Shown piece after piece: positions 1 through 8,323 of a DNA stretch of 64,000 nt (its first letter is position 1; every line of letters starts with the position of its first letter). The stretch covers positions 1 through 64,000 of the forward strand of contig NZ_JBCDMW010000011.1 of NCBI RefSeq assembly GCF_038433155.1. Reading direction: 5' to 3'. The notes under the pieces are model-generated. The model did no database searches. It had not been told where the DNA came from and was given only the letters and a program-made list of their open reading frames with translations. The translations under genes and the position numbers were made by a program. Source of the stretch: Luteococcus sp038433155 (GTDB lineage: Bacteria; Actinomycetota; Actinomycetes; Propionibacteriales; Propionibacteriaceae).

Positions 1-11
1 TCCTCTGTACG

Positions 12-55
12 TTTCCCCCTCTCCCCCCTCTTCCCTCTCCCTCCCCCCCCCCCCC
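12..55. repeat. Polypyrimidine low-complexity tract and gene-free left edge
   Basis: Bases 12-55 are only C and T and end in a run of 14 Cs. Together with the poly-G/poly-C tract at 10248-10377 this is one of two homopolymer-rich stretches in the window, so its exact length should not be trusted. The rest of 1-307 holds no gene I can support; it is the upstream region of the lipoprotein gene, with an AAAGGA ribosome binding site at about 296-301. Confidence 0.6.
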
Positions 56-307
56 GCTGCCATAGCGTCGAGAGTGCTGACCATCCACCCGAACCAGGAA
101 GCCTTGCTTGGCACGGGGGCAGCGCAGCTGGACTTGTTTCCGCGCTGAAGATTCCGAGGAGCTCCCACGCCGCAGAATTCGGATTTTGGCCGGAAGCGCC
201 CTGACCGGGGAGTTCTCCCCATGGACGCCTGACCCGTTAGTCCACCATGATGAATTCGCAAGCCAGCTTCCTCGCGAGCTGACCACCACTGTCTGAAAGG
301 ACTCATC

Positions 308-1384
308 ATGAGCCGCTCCCTCGCCCTGCGCACCAGCATCGCCGCCCTCGCCATCCTGCCGGCCTTCACCGCCTGCTCGATGCTGCCCGGCGGCGAGAAG
401 ACCGAGGCCACTCCGAACCAGGCCAGCGTCGCTCCTCAGGAGAGCAGCAACAACTCGAACGACAACGAGTCCAACAACCAGGGCAGTGACAACGAGTCCA
501 GCGACTCCAACGACTCGAACAGCAACGACTCGAACGACAACTCGGACAACGAGTCCAACGACAACTCCGGCAACGACGACGACTCGAACAACAACTCGGA
601 CAACGCGCCCAGCGATGACTCGAACAATGGCTCGGGCAACAATGACGACTCGAACAGCAACGACGACTCGAACAACAGCTCGGGCGACGACTCCAACGAC
701 TCGAACTCCAACTCCGGCAGCTCGGATGACGACAGCTCCAGCAACAGCGGCTCCAACTCCGGCAGCTCCAATTCGGGCGGCTCGGGCTCCGGGCAGCAGA
801 TCTCCGTCCCTTCCGGCTCCGGCATCTCCAACCTTGAGCTGGTCAAGCTGCAGGGTGCCACCGCCCCCGGTGGGCAGCACGGCAAGATCGTCGGCGTCTT
901 CAAGGCCACCACGGATCGTCCGATGATGCTCAACCTGCGGGTCAAGCTCTACGACGCCTCCGGCAAGATGATCGCCTCCAAGACCGGGCTCAACTCGGTC
1001 TACACCACGGGCGACCATGACCTGGTCACCAGCAATCTGGTCACCCTGCCGGCCGGCGCCAAGCCCAAGAGCTTCAAGGTCTCCCTGGAGGGCAAGACCG
1101 ACATGAAGAATGGCTTCGAGATCACCGAGATGGGCAAGCCCAAGGTGGGTGACTACAAGCAGAACCGCGGCGTCCAGTCGCTGACGGGCCATGCCGTCTC
1201 CACCACCCCGGTGAAGGGCAGTGTGACCATCAAGGCCGCCTGCATCAAGGATGGAAAGGTCTACCAGGGCACCGACAGCCTGAGCAACAACACCCGCCAG
1301 GGCAACCAGATTGCCTACGACATCCCGATGTACGACGCCAAGGGCGATGATCTGTCCAATGCGAAGTGCTACGTGTCGGCCTGA
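308..1384 (+). CDS. Secreted lipoprotein with long Ser/Asn/Asp-rich linker
   Basis: Unknown function. The 358-residue product starts with a lipoprotein signal peptide: two Arg residues early, a hydrophobic core, and a lipobox-like F-T-A-C at residues 20-23, so it is probably lipid-anchored to the outside of the membrane. Residues about 45-165 are almost entirely Ser, Asn, Asp and some Gly, resembling the Ser-Asp stalks of cell-wall adhesins and giving a very acidic flexible spacer. The C-terminal 190 residues form a globular domain with two cysteines (in AACIKD and AKCYVS) that could pair. The stalk plus domain layout suggests a surface protein whose domain is displayed through the peptidoglycan. 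A hairpin terminator follows 34 bp after the stop. The gene itself is secure; the role is inference. Confidence 0.85.
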   Translation: MSRSLALRTSIAALAILPAFTACSMLPGGEKTEATPNQASVAPQESSNNSNDNESNNQGSDNESSDSNDSNSNDSNDNSDNESNDNSGNDDDSNNNSDNAPSDDSNNGSGNNDDSNSNDDSNNSSGDDSNDSNSNSGSSDDDSSSNSGSNSGSSNSGGSGSGQQISVPSGSGISNLELVKLQGATAPGGQHGKIVGVFKATTDRPMMLNLRVKLYDASGKMIASKTGLNSVYTTGDHDLVTSNLVTLPAGAKPKSFKVSLEGKTDMKNGFEITEMGKPKVGDYKQNRGVQSLTGHAVSTTPVKGSVTIKAACIKDGKVYQGTDSLSNNTRQGNQIAYDIPMYDAKGDDLSNAKCYVSA

Positions 1385-1417
1385 TCGGGTCGCTTTCCCC
1401 AGCAATTGACCAGCCAG

Positions 1418-1451
1418 ATCGTCCCCGGCCCCAGACGGGTCCGGGGACGAT
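1418..1451 (+). terminator. Hairpin terminator after the lipoprotein gene
   Basis: Perfect 11-bp arms, ATCGTCCCCGG at 1418-1428 and its complement at 1441-1451, flank a 12-nt loop 34 bp past the stop codon. There is no clear U-run, as is usual in high-GC actinobacteria. A second small stem (CGGGCA/TGCCCG, 1461-1474) follows directly. Confidence 0.7.
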
Positions 1452-1678
1452 CCCATTGCACGGGCAGGTGCCCGGGAACTGCCCACCGGGTCCGGAATGA
1501 AATCGGCCCGGCGCCCGTTGTAGCCTGCCGGAGGAAATCGGCGACGGCGGACAGGAGGGCGGCATGGGCATCAAGGCCATGTTCTGGGCACGCCTGACCA
1601 TCGACCACGGCCGACGCCAGACCACCGGGTGTTGCGACGAGTCCACCTCGTCCCCATCAAATCCCGGAAGGTCCCACC

Positions 1679-3082
1679 ATGCCCACCCCCACTCCCACTC
1701 CCGCCGCCGAGGCTGAGGCCGTCGCTGCCCGGCCCGCACCCACCCGACGCTCCATTCCCTTCTGGGCCAAGGTCTTCCTCGGTCTGGCCGTCGGCATCGT
1801 GCTCGGCTATCTGGCCCGCCGTTACCAGCTGGACTGGCTCACCGAGCTGTTGACCACGGTCGGCAGCGTCTTCGTCAGCCTGCTGAAGGCCGTCGTGGTG
1901 CCGCTGGTGCTGTTCGCGCTGGTGGTCAGCATCAGCAACCTGCGTCAGGTCAACAATGCCGCCAAACTGGCCGTCAACACCTTGGCCTGGTTCGGCATCA
2001 CCGCCGCCGTCAGCGTGCTGATCGGCATCACCATCGGCCTGCTCACCGATCCCGGCGCCCACGCCAGCATCGGCACCGAGGGCGCGCAGGCCGTCGCCAC
2101 CCAGGGCAGCTGGCTGGACTTCCTGAAGTCCCTGGTGCCCAGCAACATCCTCGGCCTGCAGGTGAACTCCTCCGTCGAGGGCGAGGGTGCCCAGATCGCC
2201 GTCAACTCGGCCCTGAGCTTCAACGTGCTGCAGGTGGTGGTAATCGGCATCGCGCTCGGCGCCGCGGCGCTGGCCGTCGGTGAACAGGTGGCCGCACCGT
2301 TCGTGGACTTCGCCAAGGCCGGGCTGGAGATCTTCCAGAAGCTCACCTGGTGGATCATCCTGCTGGCGCCGGTCGGCTCGGCCGGCCTGATCGGCAAGGC
2401 GGTCGCCAGCTATGGCTGGGACCTGGTGGCTCCGCTGGGCATCTTCACCCTCGACGTCTACCTGGGCTGCGCGCTGGTGATGTTCGTGATGTACCCCGTG
2501 CTGCTGGCCGTGCACGGCCTGAGCCCGGTCCGCTTCTTCAAGGGCGCCGGCCAAGCGATCCAGCTGGCCTTCGTGTCCCGCTCGTCGGTGGGCACCCTGC
2601 CGGTGACCCAGGCCAATGTGATCGACCGGCTGGGCGTCCCGCGGGAGTACGCCTCCTTCGCGGTGCCGATCGGGGCCACCACCAAGATGGACGGCTGCGC
2701 CTCGGTCTACCCGGCGCTGGCGGCGATCACCGTCGCGCAGCTGTTCAATGTGCCGCTGCACTTCGGTGACTACCTGCTGATCGCCTTCGTCTCGGTGGTC
2801 GGTTCCGCCGCGACGGCCGGACTCACCGGCGCCATCGTGATGCTCACCCTCACTCTGTCCACCCTGGGCCTCCCGCTGGAGGGCGTGGGCCTGCTGCTGG
2901 CGATCGACCCCATCCTGGACATGATGCGCACTGCCACCAATGTGGCCGGCCAGGCGGCCATCCCGGCGATCGTCGCCAAGCGGGCCGGGATCCTGGACGA
3001 GGCGGTCTACAACGGGCGACGTCCCGTGGCCGCTCCCCTCGGAGCGACCGCGCAGCATGAGGGGGCCGTCGCAGACGCCTGA
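1679..3082 (+). CDS. Dicarboxylate/amino acid:cation symporter (DAACS family)
   Basis: Membrane transporter of the glutamate/aspartate/serine/dicarboxylate:H+ or Na+ symporter family, 467 residues, the usual length. After a Pro-rich cytoplasmic N-terminus come eight hydrophobic segments. The family's re-entrant loop motif is clear (SSVGTLPVT followed by GATTKMDGCA), as is the substrate- and cation-binding stretch near the C-terminus (DMMRTATNVAGQA). The ATG at 1679 is chosen because GGAAGG lies 8 bp upstream. It stands alone between two terminators. Serine/threonine or dicarboxylate are the likely substrates but cannot be told apart from sequence alone. Confidence 0.92.
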   Translation: MPTPTPTPAAEAEAVAARPAPTRRSIPFWAKVFLGLAVGIVLGYLARRYQLDWLTELLTTVGSVFVSLLKAVVVPLVLFALVVSISNLRQVNNAAKLAVNTLAWFGITAAVSVLIGITIGLLTDPGAHASIGTEGAQAVATQGSWLDFLKSLVPSNILGLQVNSSVEGEGAQIAVNSALSFNVLQVVVIGIALGAAALAVGEQVAAPFVDFAKAGLEIFQKLTWWIILLAPVGSAGLIGKAVASYGWDLVAPLGIFTLDVYLGCALVMFVMYPVLLAVHGLSPVRFFKGAGQAIQLAFVSRSSVGTLPVTQANVIDRLGVPREYASFAVPIGATTKMDGCASVYPALAAITVAQLFNVPLHFGDYLLIAFVSVVGSAATAGLTGAIVMLTLTLSTLGLPLEGVGLLLAIDPILDMMRTATNVAGQAAIPAIVAKRAGILDEAVYNGRRPVAAPLGATAQHEGAVADA

Positions 3083-3108
3083 CCTTCACGCGCCATGAGA
3101 AGCCAACA

Positions 3109-3142
3109 GGGGCGCCCGGAGGATTCCTCCCCCGGGCGCCCC
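3109..3142. terminator. Bidirectional terminator between convergent genes
   Basis: GGGGCGCCCGG at 3109-3119 pairs with 3132-3142, and the loop itself can pair partly (AGGA/TCCT). It sits between the symporter stop at 3082 and the stop of the minus-strand WGxxGxxG protein at 3162, so it can serve both. Confidence 0.8.
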
Positions 3143-3161
3143 GTCGTTCGTGCTGTGGCGA

Positions 3162-3542
3162 TCAGACGTCGCGACGACCGTCCCGGTTCAGGTCGCCGTC
3201 ACGCACGTCACTGCGCAGGTTGCCGGTGCGCACGTCGGTGTCCTGACGCAGGGTGCTGGTGCGCTGCGGCTCACGGGTCTCGACGTGGGCCGGACGCACG
3301 GTGGTGTGCTGCTCGGGCTTCTTCTTCAGCCCGGCCAGCCCCGCCAGGCCGGCGAGGCCCAGCAGGCCCCACAGGCCGGTGCGATCCTTCTTCTCCACGG
3401 TCTTGGTGGTGTGCTCCACCGGGGCGGCGCTGGAGGTGCCGACCGGGGCCGGGGTGGGCGAGGTGGTCTCGGCCTGGGCGACGGCGGGGCCGCCGAGCAG
3501 GATGACGGTGCCGAGGGCCGAAGCGGCGAGGGTCTTGCGCAT
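3162..3542 (-). CDS. Small exported protein with WGxxGxxG motif
   Basis: A 126-residue exported protein of unknown function. It has a Sec signal peptide (MRKT, hydrophobic core, cleavage near AQA-ET), then a short Thr/Pro-rich stretch, then a Gly/Leu segment that begins WGLLGLAGLAGL and ends in KKK. This matches the WGxxGxxG membrane-anchor motif known from small exported bacterial proteins. In those families the motif usually sits at the very C-terminus; here about 50 charged residues follow, rich in Arg, Thr and Asp (ending DLNRDGRRDV). The start at 3542 is chosen over the longer frame because AGGAG precedes it with 7-bp spacing and it begins the signal peptide. It is a single-gene unit. 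Confidence 0.8.
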   Translation of the reverse strand: MRKTLAASALGTVILLGGPAVAQAETTSPTPAPVGTSSAAPVEHTTKTVEKKDRTGLWGLLGLAGLAGLAGLKKKPEQHTTVRPAHVETREPQRTSTLRQDTDVRTGNLRSDVRDGDLNRDGRRDV

Positions 3543-3769
3543 GGGAGTGCTCCTAGTGCTTGGGGGTGGATGACCTTGGGGAAGAGCGACCCGTACCGTC
3601 ATCCGTGATGTCGGGCCACTCTTCGACGGTAAGTGCCACGGCCCCACAGCAACGACCCGATCCACCCTCAGCGAACGGAACACACCCCTAGGGGTGCGCC
3701 AGGACAAGCGAACCCACCCCAACGGCCATACCCCATGGGGTGGTTCCTACCCTGCCCTCACGGGCAGCG

Positions 3770-4858
3770 TCACCGCTGCACGCGAGCATTTCCCTCGACG
3801 ATGGCCCAGACCTGGGCCTCGTCGGCCGGGGCCGCGTTGTCGGTGAGCGAGGTGGCCGCCATCGCACCCGTCGCCCACCCGAACTGGGCGCACTTCTCCA
3901 CGTCCCAGCCCTGCAGCACGCCGTAGAGCACACCACCCACCGAACCGTCGCCGCCGCCGATGCGGTCCAGCACGTCGATGTCGCGCAGCGGCTGCACACA
4001 GAACTCGCCCTCCGGCTTGTCCGCGCAGCTCCACAGCACCATCCCCCACTTGTGGTGGTTGGCGCTGACCACCTCACGCAGGGAGGTGCCGATCATGCTG
4101 GCCTGCGGGTAGGCCTGCTTGATCCGGCCGATCATGTCCTTGAAGCCGTCGATCTTGGCGTCGATCCCCTCACCTCCGGCCTCGGGGCCCTGGATGCCCA
4201 GGCAGAGCTGGAAGTCCTCCTCATTGCCGTAGAGGATGTCGCAGTGCTCGGCGATGGCATGGAAGGCGGCGGACAGCTCATCCTCCCGGCCCTTCCAGAA
4301 GGAGGCGCGGTAGTTCATGTCCATGCTGACCAGGGTGCCGTGCTCCTTGGCCTTCTTGGCCAGCTGCACGCAGAACTCACTGGTCTTGGGCGACAGGGAG
4401 GCCACCAACCCGGACATGTGCAGGATCTTGACGCCCTCGCTGCTGAACAACCGGTCCAGGTCGAAGTCCTCGACGGTGAGCTCCCGGCCGACCTCTCCGG
4501 CGCGGTCATTCCACACCCGGGGCGCGCGGCCGCCGAAGCCGGAATCGGCGATGTTGAACTGGTGGCGGTAGCCCCAGGCGTCGCCCTGCGGAACCTCCGG
4601 CCCCTCGTAGGACATGCCGCGGGCGCGCAGCTGGGCCTTGATCAGGGCACTGATCGGGGATCCCTCGACGAAGGCGGTCAGCACCTTGGCGGGCTGGCCC
4701 AGGTAGGAGGAGACGGCCGCCACATTGGCCTCGGCCGACGTCGCCTGCATCAGGAAACGGTCCGCGACGTGCACACTCTGCCGATTCTCCGGGGTGATCC
4801 GGATTCCCATGCTGGTGGGCACGACGATGGCCCAGTCGGCGTCCTTGCGAAGCTCCAT
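3770..4858 (-). CDS. PfkB-family sugar (acid) kinase, KdgK-like
   Basis: Cytoplasmic carbohydrate kinase of the ribokinase/PfkB family, 362 residues, closest in style to 2-keto-3-deoxygluconate kinases. The ATP-binding/catalytic signature appears as DRIGGGDGSVGG with the catalytic Asp in GGD. Upstream are an N-terminal substrate-binding region and the MDMNYR and NEEDF elements typical of the family. It is transcribed away from larE across a 155-bp gap carrying the shared GTTGC direct repeat at 4926. It probably phosphorylates a sugar acid made by the neighbouring uronate genes: KDG by family resemblance, or gluconate if the LarA-like epimerase feeds Gnd. Substrate is unproven. Confidence 0.85.
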   Translation of the reverse strand: MELRKDADWAIVVPTSMGIRITPENRQSVHVADRFLMQATSAEANVAAVSSYLGQPAKVLTAFVEGSPISALIKAQLRARGMSYEGPEVPQGDAWGYRHQFNIADSGFGGRAPRVWNDRAGEVGRELTVEDFDLDRLFSSEGVKILHMSGLVASLSPKTSEFCVQLAKKAKEHGTLVSMDMNYRASFWKGREDELSAAFHAIAEHCDILYGNEEDFQLCLGIQGPEAGGEGIDAKIDGFKDMIGRIKQAYPQASMIGTSLREVVSANHHKWGMVLWSCADKPEGEFCVQPLRDIDVLDRIGGGDGSVGGVLYGVLQGWDVEKCAQFGWATGAMAATSLTDNAAPADEAQVWAIVEGNARVQR

Positions 4859-4925
4859 GGCTGCTCTCTCCCTTGTCGATAGCCTTGCGGACCAGCCTGC
4901 CCGCGAGGCCGCCTGGCGACAACAG

Positions 4926-4941
4926 GTTGGCCTCTGTTGCC
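4926..4941. promoter_or_regulatory. Putative shared operator, copy 1 (GTTGG-N5-GTTGC)
   Basis: GTTGGCCTCTGTTGCC lies midway between the divergent kinase (start 4858) and larE (start 5014). The two half-sites are exactly 10 bp apart. The same arrangement occurs at 13180, 16136 and 22940, always in front of genes of the same sugar-acid island. The regulator is unknown; the LacI protein at 17733 is one candidate. Confidence 0.5.
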
Positions 4942-5013
4942 TCGGTGAGCGCCACGGGCTTGGGTCGGGGCCAGCTTTCGGCCATGCTGACAGACGACGA
5001 CAGGAGACAGTGC

Positions 5014-5982
5014 ATGGTTGAGCAATCCCCGCCCGATGACCAGCAGACCGTCGAGGCCCTCGACTGGGCCGCCCTCGATCGGTTGCCCGAGCCGCTCATG
5101 GCCCGGGTGAGCGCCGCCCGAGCCGCCCTGCGTTGCGAACGGCTGGCGGTCGCCTTCTCCGGCGGGGTCGACTCCGCGGTGCTGCTTGCCCTGGCCGTGG
5201 CCACCCTGGGACCCGAGCGGGTGGTCGCGGTGCTGGGGGTCTCCGACTCCCTTGCCCCCGACGAGCGCACCGCCGCCCACGGGGTGGCCGTCCAGATCGG
5301 CGTGGTGCCGCAGGAGCTGGTCACCCGGGAGATGGACAATCCGGCCTACCGGAGCAACGGCCCGGACCGGTGCTACTTCTGCAAGGACGAGTTGTTCACC
5401 CGGATGCGGGATGAGGCCACCCGGTTGGGCGTCGACGCGCTGGCCTACGGCGAGAATGCTGACGACGCGCTGCGGCCCGACCGTCCCGGTTCCCGCGCAG
5501 CCACCGAACACCGGGTGCTCCGGCCGCTGGCCGAGGCGGGCATGACCAAGGCCGACGTACGCGAGGTTGCCCGGGCGCTGGGCCTGCGCTGTGCCGAGAA
5601 GCCCGCGGCGCCCTGCCTGGCGTCGCGGATCCCGCACTTCAGCGAGGTGCTCCCCGAGAAGTTGGCCGCCGTCGCCCGGGCCGAAGAGGCGGTCAGAGAC
5701 CTTGGCTTCAGTGACTGCCGGGTCCGCCACCACGACGAGCTGGCCCGGATCGAATTGCCCGCCGACGAGCTGCAGCGCGCCCTGGAGGGCCCCGTCCGGG
5801 AGGAGCTGGTGGCCAGGATCAAGGCCTGCGGCTTCCACCACGTGAGCCTGGATCTGGAGGGCATCAAGTCCGGGACGTTCACGCTGACGGTCCTGGGTAA
5901 CCCGGCTGTGCCGTCGGCGAGCTCCGCCACGGCCGCGGCCACTACGGCATCCAGCCTGGTTGACGGTGAATCCCATGACTGA
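5014..5982 (+). CDS. larE: LarE, sulfur transferase for nickel-pincer cofactor synthesis
   Basis: ATP-dependent sulfur transferase that adds sulfur to the pyridinium dicarboxylate intermediate of the nickel-pincer nucleotide, the LarA cofactor. The 322-residue protein has the PP-loop SGGVDS at residues 49-54, a CYFCK motif (C120, C123) and a conserved Cys in PCLASR (C201). C201 lies in the region of the sacrificial cysteine of Lactobacillus LarE. The CxxC plus third Cys pattern is the type proposed to hold a [4Fe-4S] cluster in some LarE proteins, so this one may be catalytic rather than sacrificial (inference). The ATG at 5014 has AGGAG 7 bp upstream; longer frames would add an unconserved tail. 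larB overlaps its end. Confidence 0.95.
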   Translation: MVEQSPPDDQQTVEALDWAALDRLPEPLMARVSAARAALRCERLAVAFSGGVDSAVLLALAVATLGPERVVAVLGVSDSLAPDERTAAHGVAVQIGVVPQELVTREMDNPAYRSNGPDRCYFCKDELFTRMRDEATRLGVDALAYGENADDALRPDRPGSRAATEHRVLRPLAEAGMTKADVREVARALGLRCAEKPAAPCLASRIPHFSEVLPEKLAAVARAEEAVRDLGFSDCRVRHHDELARIELPADELQRALEGPVREELVARIKACGFHHVSLDLEGIKSGTFTLTVLGNPAVPSASSATAAATTASSLVDGESHD

Positions 5983-6715
5983 GCGACACGACATCGACCC
6001 AGCACAACCGGTGGGCCCGGAGCCCGTGAACCTGGACGCCGTGAACCTGGAGGCCGTGAACCTGGACCTGGGCCGCACTGCCCGACGCGGCTACCCCGAG
6101 GCGATCTTCGGTGAGGGCAAGACACCGGACCAGTTAGCCGAGATCGCCCGTCGGATCCGGCTGGCGGTCCAGGATGGGAAGACCACCGGCGCCATGCTGT
6201 TCACCCGCGTCGACGAGGCCCGCGCCGCGGCCGTCCTGGCGGAATTGCCCGACGCCCGGCACGAGCCCGAGGCGCGGCTGGTGGTCTGGCCCCCGGAATC
6301 GCCGCGACCCGAAGGGGGCCTGGTGGTGGTCTGTGCCGCCGGCACCTCGGACCTGCCGGTGGCACGGGAGGCCCAACTGACCGCCCAGTACCTGGGCCGG
6401 CGAACCGAGCTGGTGATGGACGTCGGGGTCGCGGGCCTGCACCGGATCCTCGCCCGGCTGGGCCTGCTGGAACAGGCCGCCGCGATCGTCGTGGTGGCCG
6501 GGATGGACGGCGCCCTGCCCAGCGTCGTGGCCGGCCTGGTCAGCTGCCCAGTGGTGGCCTGCCCGACGTCGGTGGGCTACGGCGCCGCCTTCGACGGCCT
6601 CGCTCCCCTGCTGGCGATGCTCAATTCCTGCTCCCCTGGCGTCGGCGTCGTGAACATCGACAATGGCTACGGGGCCGGTCACCTCGCCGCCCAGATCGCC
6701 GTCCCGCGGGCCTGA
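5975..6715 (+). CDS. larB: LarB, nickel-pincer cofactor biosynthesis carboxylase/hydrolase
   Basis: First enzyme of nickel-pincer nucleotide synthesis. It carboxylates the pyridinium ring of nicotinic acid adenine dinucleotide and cleaves the phosphoanhydride. The C-terminal 150 residues are the AIR-carboxylase (PurE)-like domain, with GTSDLPVAREA and GVAGLHRIL segments; the family length of about 250 residues fits. The ATG at 5975 overlaps the larE stop by 8 nt and has GGTGA just upstream, so translation is probably coupled; a TTG at 5960 is an alternative start. The N-terminus carries a small tandem duplication, VNLDA-VNLEA-VNLDL, encoded by a 15-bp DNA repeat. Confidence 0.93.
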   Translation: MTERHDIDPAQPVGPEPVNLDAVNLEAVNLDLGRTARRGYPEAIFGEGKTPDQLAEIARRIRLAVQDGKTTGAMLFTRVDEARAAAVLAELPDARHEPEARLVVWPPESPRPEGGLVVVCAAGTSDLPVAREAQLTAQYLGRRTELVMDVGVAGLHRILARLGLLEQAAAIVVVAGMDGALPSVVAGLVSCPVVACPTSVGYGAAFDGLAPLLAMLNSCSPGVGVVNIDNGYGAGHLAAQIAVPRA

Positions 6716-6772
6716 CCGGGCCCCGGTTCAACGCCACGGCCGGGAGTGCGGGAATGGATCGACCAAGCGGAA

Positions 6773-6795
6773 GGTTGTGCTCCCGGACGACAACC
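6773..6795. promoter_or_regulatory. Inverted repeat upstream of the ene-reductase gene
   Basis: GGTTGT at 6773-6778 and ACAACC at 6790-6795 form a dyad with an 11-bp centre, starting 42 bp before the chosen start of the flavin oxidoreductase. It could be an operator. It does not match the GTTGC direct repeats of the island and occurs once only. Confidence 0.25.
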
Positions 6796-6814
6796 CCGAT
6801 GGAAAGACGAGCCA

Positions 6815-7927
6815 GTGACCGACCTCTTCGCCCCCGCAACCGCTGGCGCCCTGCAGTTGAAGAACCGCGTGACGATGGCGGCGCTGACCCGCTCGCGTGC
6901 CGGTGAGGACGGCGTTCCCACCGACCTGCACGTCGAGTACTACGCCCAGCGCGCCACCGCCGGCCTGGTGGTGACCGAGGGCACTCGCACCAGCGAGGTG
7001 GGGCAGGCCTTCATCGGGCAGGCGGGCATCCACACCGACGAGCAGGTTGCCGGCTGGCGACGGGTCGCCGATGCGGTCCACGCCGCGGGCGGCACCATCG
7101 TCATGCAGATCATGCACGGCGGCCGCCTCACCCTGCCCAGCATCAACAATGGCGAGCCGGCGGAGGCGCCCAGCGCCATCGCCCCGGTCATGCGCGACGC
7201 CCAGGGCGGCGCGGTGCCCGTCACCCTGCACGGCCCCGACGGCAGGCAGGACGTCCCCGCGCCCCGCGCACTGGAGACCAGCGAGTTGCCCCGCATCGTG
7301 GACGAGTTCGTCACCGCGGCCCGCAATGCCGTCGCGGCGGGCCTGGACGGCGTCGAGCTCCACAGCGCCAACGGCTACCTGCTGCACGAGTTCCTCGCGT
7401 CCTCGGGCAACCAGCGCACCGACGAGTACGGCGGTTCGTCGGAGAACCGTGCCCGCCTGGGCATCGAGGTGGTCCGCGCCGTCGCCGCCGAGATCGGAAC
7501 CGACCGGGTCGGTCTGCGCATCTCGCCCGAACACAATGTCCAGGGCCTGGTGGAGGACGACCGTGCCGACGTGCTGGCCACCTACGGTGCCCTGCTGGAC
7601 GGCATCGCCGACCTGGACATCGCCTACCTGTCCATCCTGCACGCTGACATCGACGGCGACCTGGTGGCGGCCCTGCGCTCCCGGTTCGGCGGGTTCACCT
7701 TGCTGAACAGCGGTTTCGGCTCGGTCACCACCCGGGAGGAGGCCGCTCACATCGTCGAGGACGGCCTGGCGGATGCTGCCGTGGTGGGGCGCCAGCTGAT
7801 CGCCAATCCCGACCTGGTGCGCCGTTGGCAGGAGGGCCTGGAGCTCAACACCCCAGACTTCTCGACCTTCTACACCCCCGGCGCGCACGGGTACACGGAC
7901 TACCCCTTCGCGAGCCAGAACGCGTAG
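6815..7927 (+). CDS. Old yellow enzyme-family NADH:flavin oxidoreductase
   Basis: FMN-dependent ene-reductase of the old yellow enzyme family, similar to N-ethylmaleimide reductases, reducing activated C=C bonds with NAD(P)H. The 370-residue TIM barrel starts with the conserved LFAPATAGALQLKNRV block right after the GTG chosen as start (GGAAAG 8 bp upstream). It contains QIMHGGR and the hallmark ELHSANGYLLHEFL and TDEYGGSSENR motifs. It follows larB after 99 bp on the same strand, and a terminator at 7942 closes the unit. Any link to the nickel-pincer pathway is only positional; detoxification of electrophiles is as likely. Confidence 0.9.
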   Translation: MTDLFAPATAGALQLKNRVTMAALTRSRAGEDGVPTDLHVEYYAQRATAGLVVTEGTRTSEVGQAFIGQAGIHTDEQVAGWRRVADAVHAAGGTIVMQIMHGGRLTLPSINNGEPAEAPSAIAPVMRDAQGGAVPVTLHGPDGRQDVPAPRALETSELPRIVDEFVTAARNAVAAGLDGVELHSANGYLLHEFLASSGNQRTDEYGGSSENRARLGIEVVRAVAAEIGTDRVGLRISPEHNVQGLVEDDRADVLATYGALLDGIADLDIAYLSILHADIDGDLVAALRSRFGGFTLLNSGFGSVTTREEAAHIVEDGLADAAVVGRQLIANPDLVRRWQEGLELNTPDFSTFYTPGAHGYTDYPFASQNA

Positions 7928-7941
7928 CCGACCGGCGCCTC

Positions 7942-7976
7942 GCCCACCGCTCCTGTTCGATCCCGCCAGCGGTGGG
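7942..7976 (+). terminator. Hairpin terminator after the ene-reductase
   Basis: GCCCACCGCT at 7942-7951 pairs with AGCGGTGGG at 7968-7976 around a 16-nt loop, 15 bp past the stop. It closes the larE-larB-oxidoreductase unit. Confidence 0.65.
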
Positions 7977-8032
7977 GCGCGGAAACCTCAGGCAATCCAG
8001 CAATCCGTATCAGCATGAGTGAGGAGAGAACC

Positions 8033-8323
8033 ATGCGTGACCCACGCGAAGGGCTCGACTTGGCTGGGTTCATTGAGACGGGTGTTGCTCCGCAAAGGGT
8101 GTCAGCTCCCTTCCAACCCATCCTTGCCGCGATCAGCGAGGACACCACTTTGGTCCTTGAGGTCTCTGCACTCGATCGCACCCGTGAGAACGAGAGCGAC
8201 GGAAGCCTCGGCAACGTCAAAGCGGCAGTTCAACGCGTCACTCGTAGTGGGTCCACATGCGCAGCACGTGCACGACATGCTCGTCCGGCAGTACCTCGTA
8301 GACGAGGCGGTGCTGGATGTTGA
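8033..8323 (+). CDS. Possible small hypothetical protein
   Basis: Weakly supported reading frame of 96 codons. In favour: an ATG with GAGGAGAGA 3-5 bp upstream, and an N-terminal half (about 60 residues) with a normal amino acid mix. Against: its last 28 codons lie antisense to the YoeB toxin gene and become Arg/Ala-rich, as expected of a shadow frame, and I recognise no family. It may be the remnant of a gene cut by insertion of the toxin-antitoxin pair. If it is not real, 7977-8237 holds nothing recognisable. Confidence 0.25.
   Translation: MRDPREGLDLAGFIETGVAPQRVSAPFQPILAAISEDTTLVLEVSALDRTRENESDGSLGNVKAAVQRVTRSGSTCAARARHARPAVPRRRGGAGC

Noticed and set aside
108..296. A 62-codon frame upstream of the lipoprotein gene
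   Set aside because: No ribosome binding site, no family resemblance, and it ends just before the lipoprotein's own ribosome binding site; it looks like leader DNA.
1571..3058. A 495-codon minus-strand frame opposite the symporter gene
   Set aside because: Composition is dominated by Gly, Asp, His and Gln, typical of the antisense of a GC-rich membrane protein, and the plus-strand gene has all family motifs.
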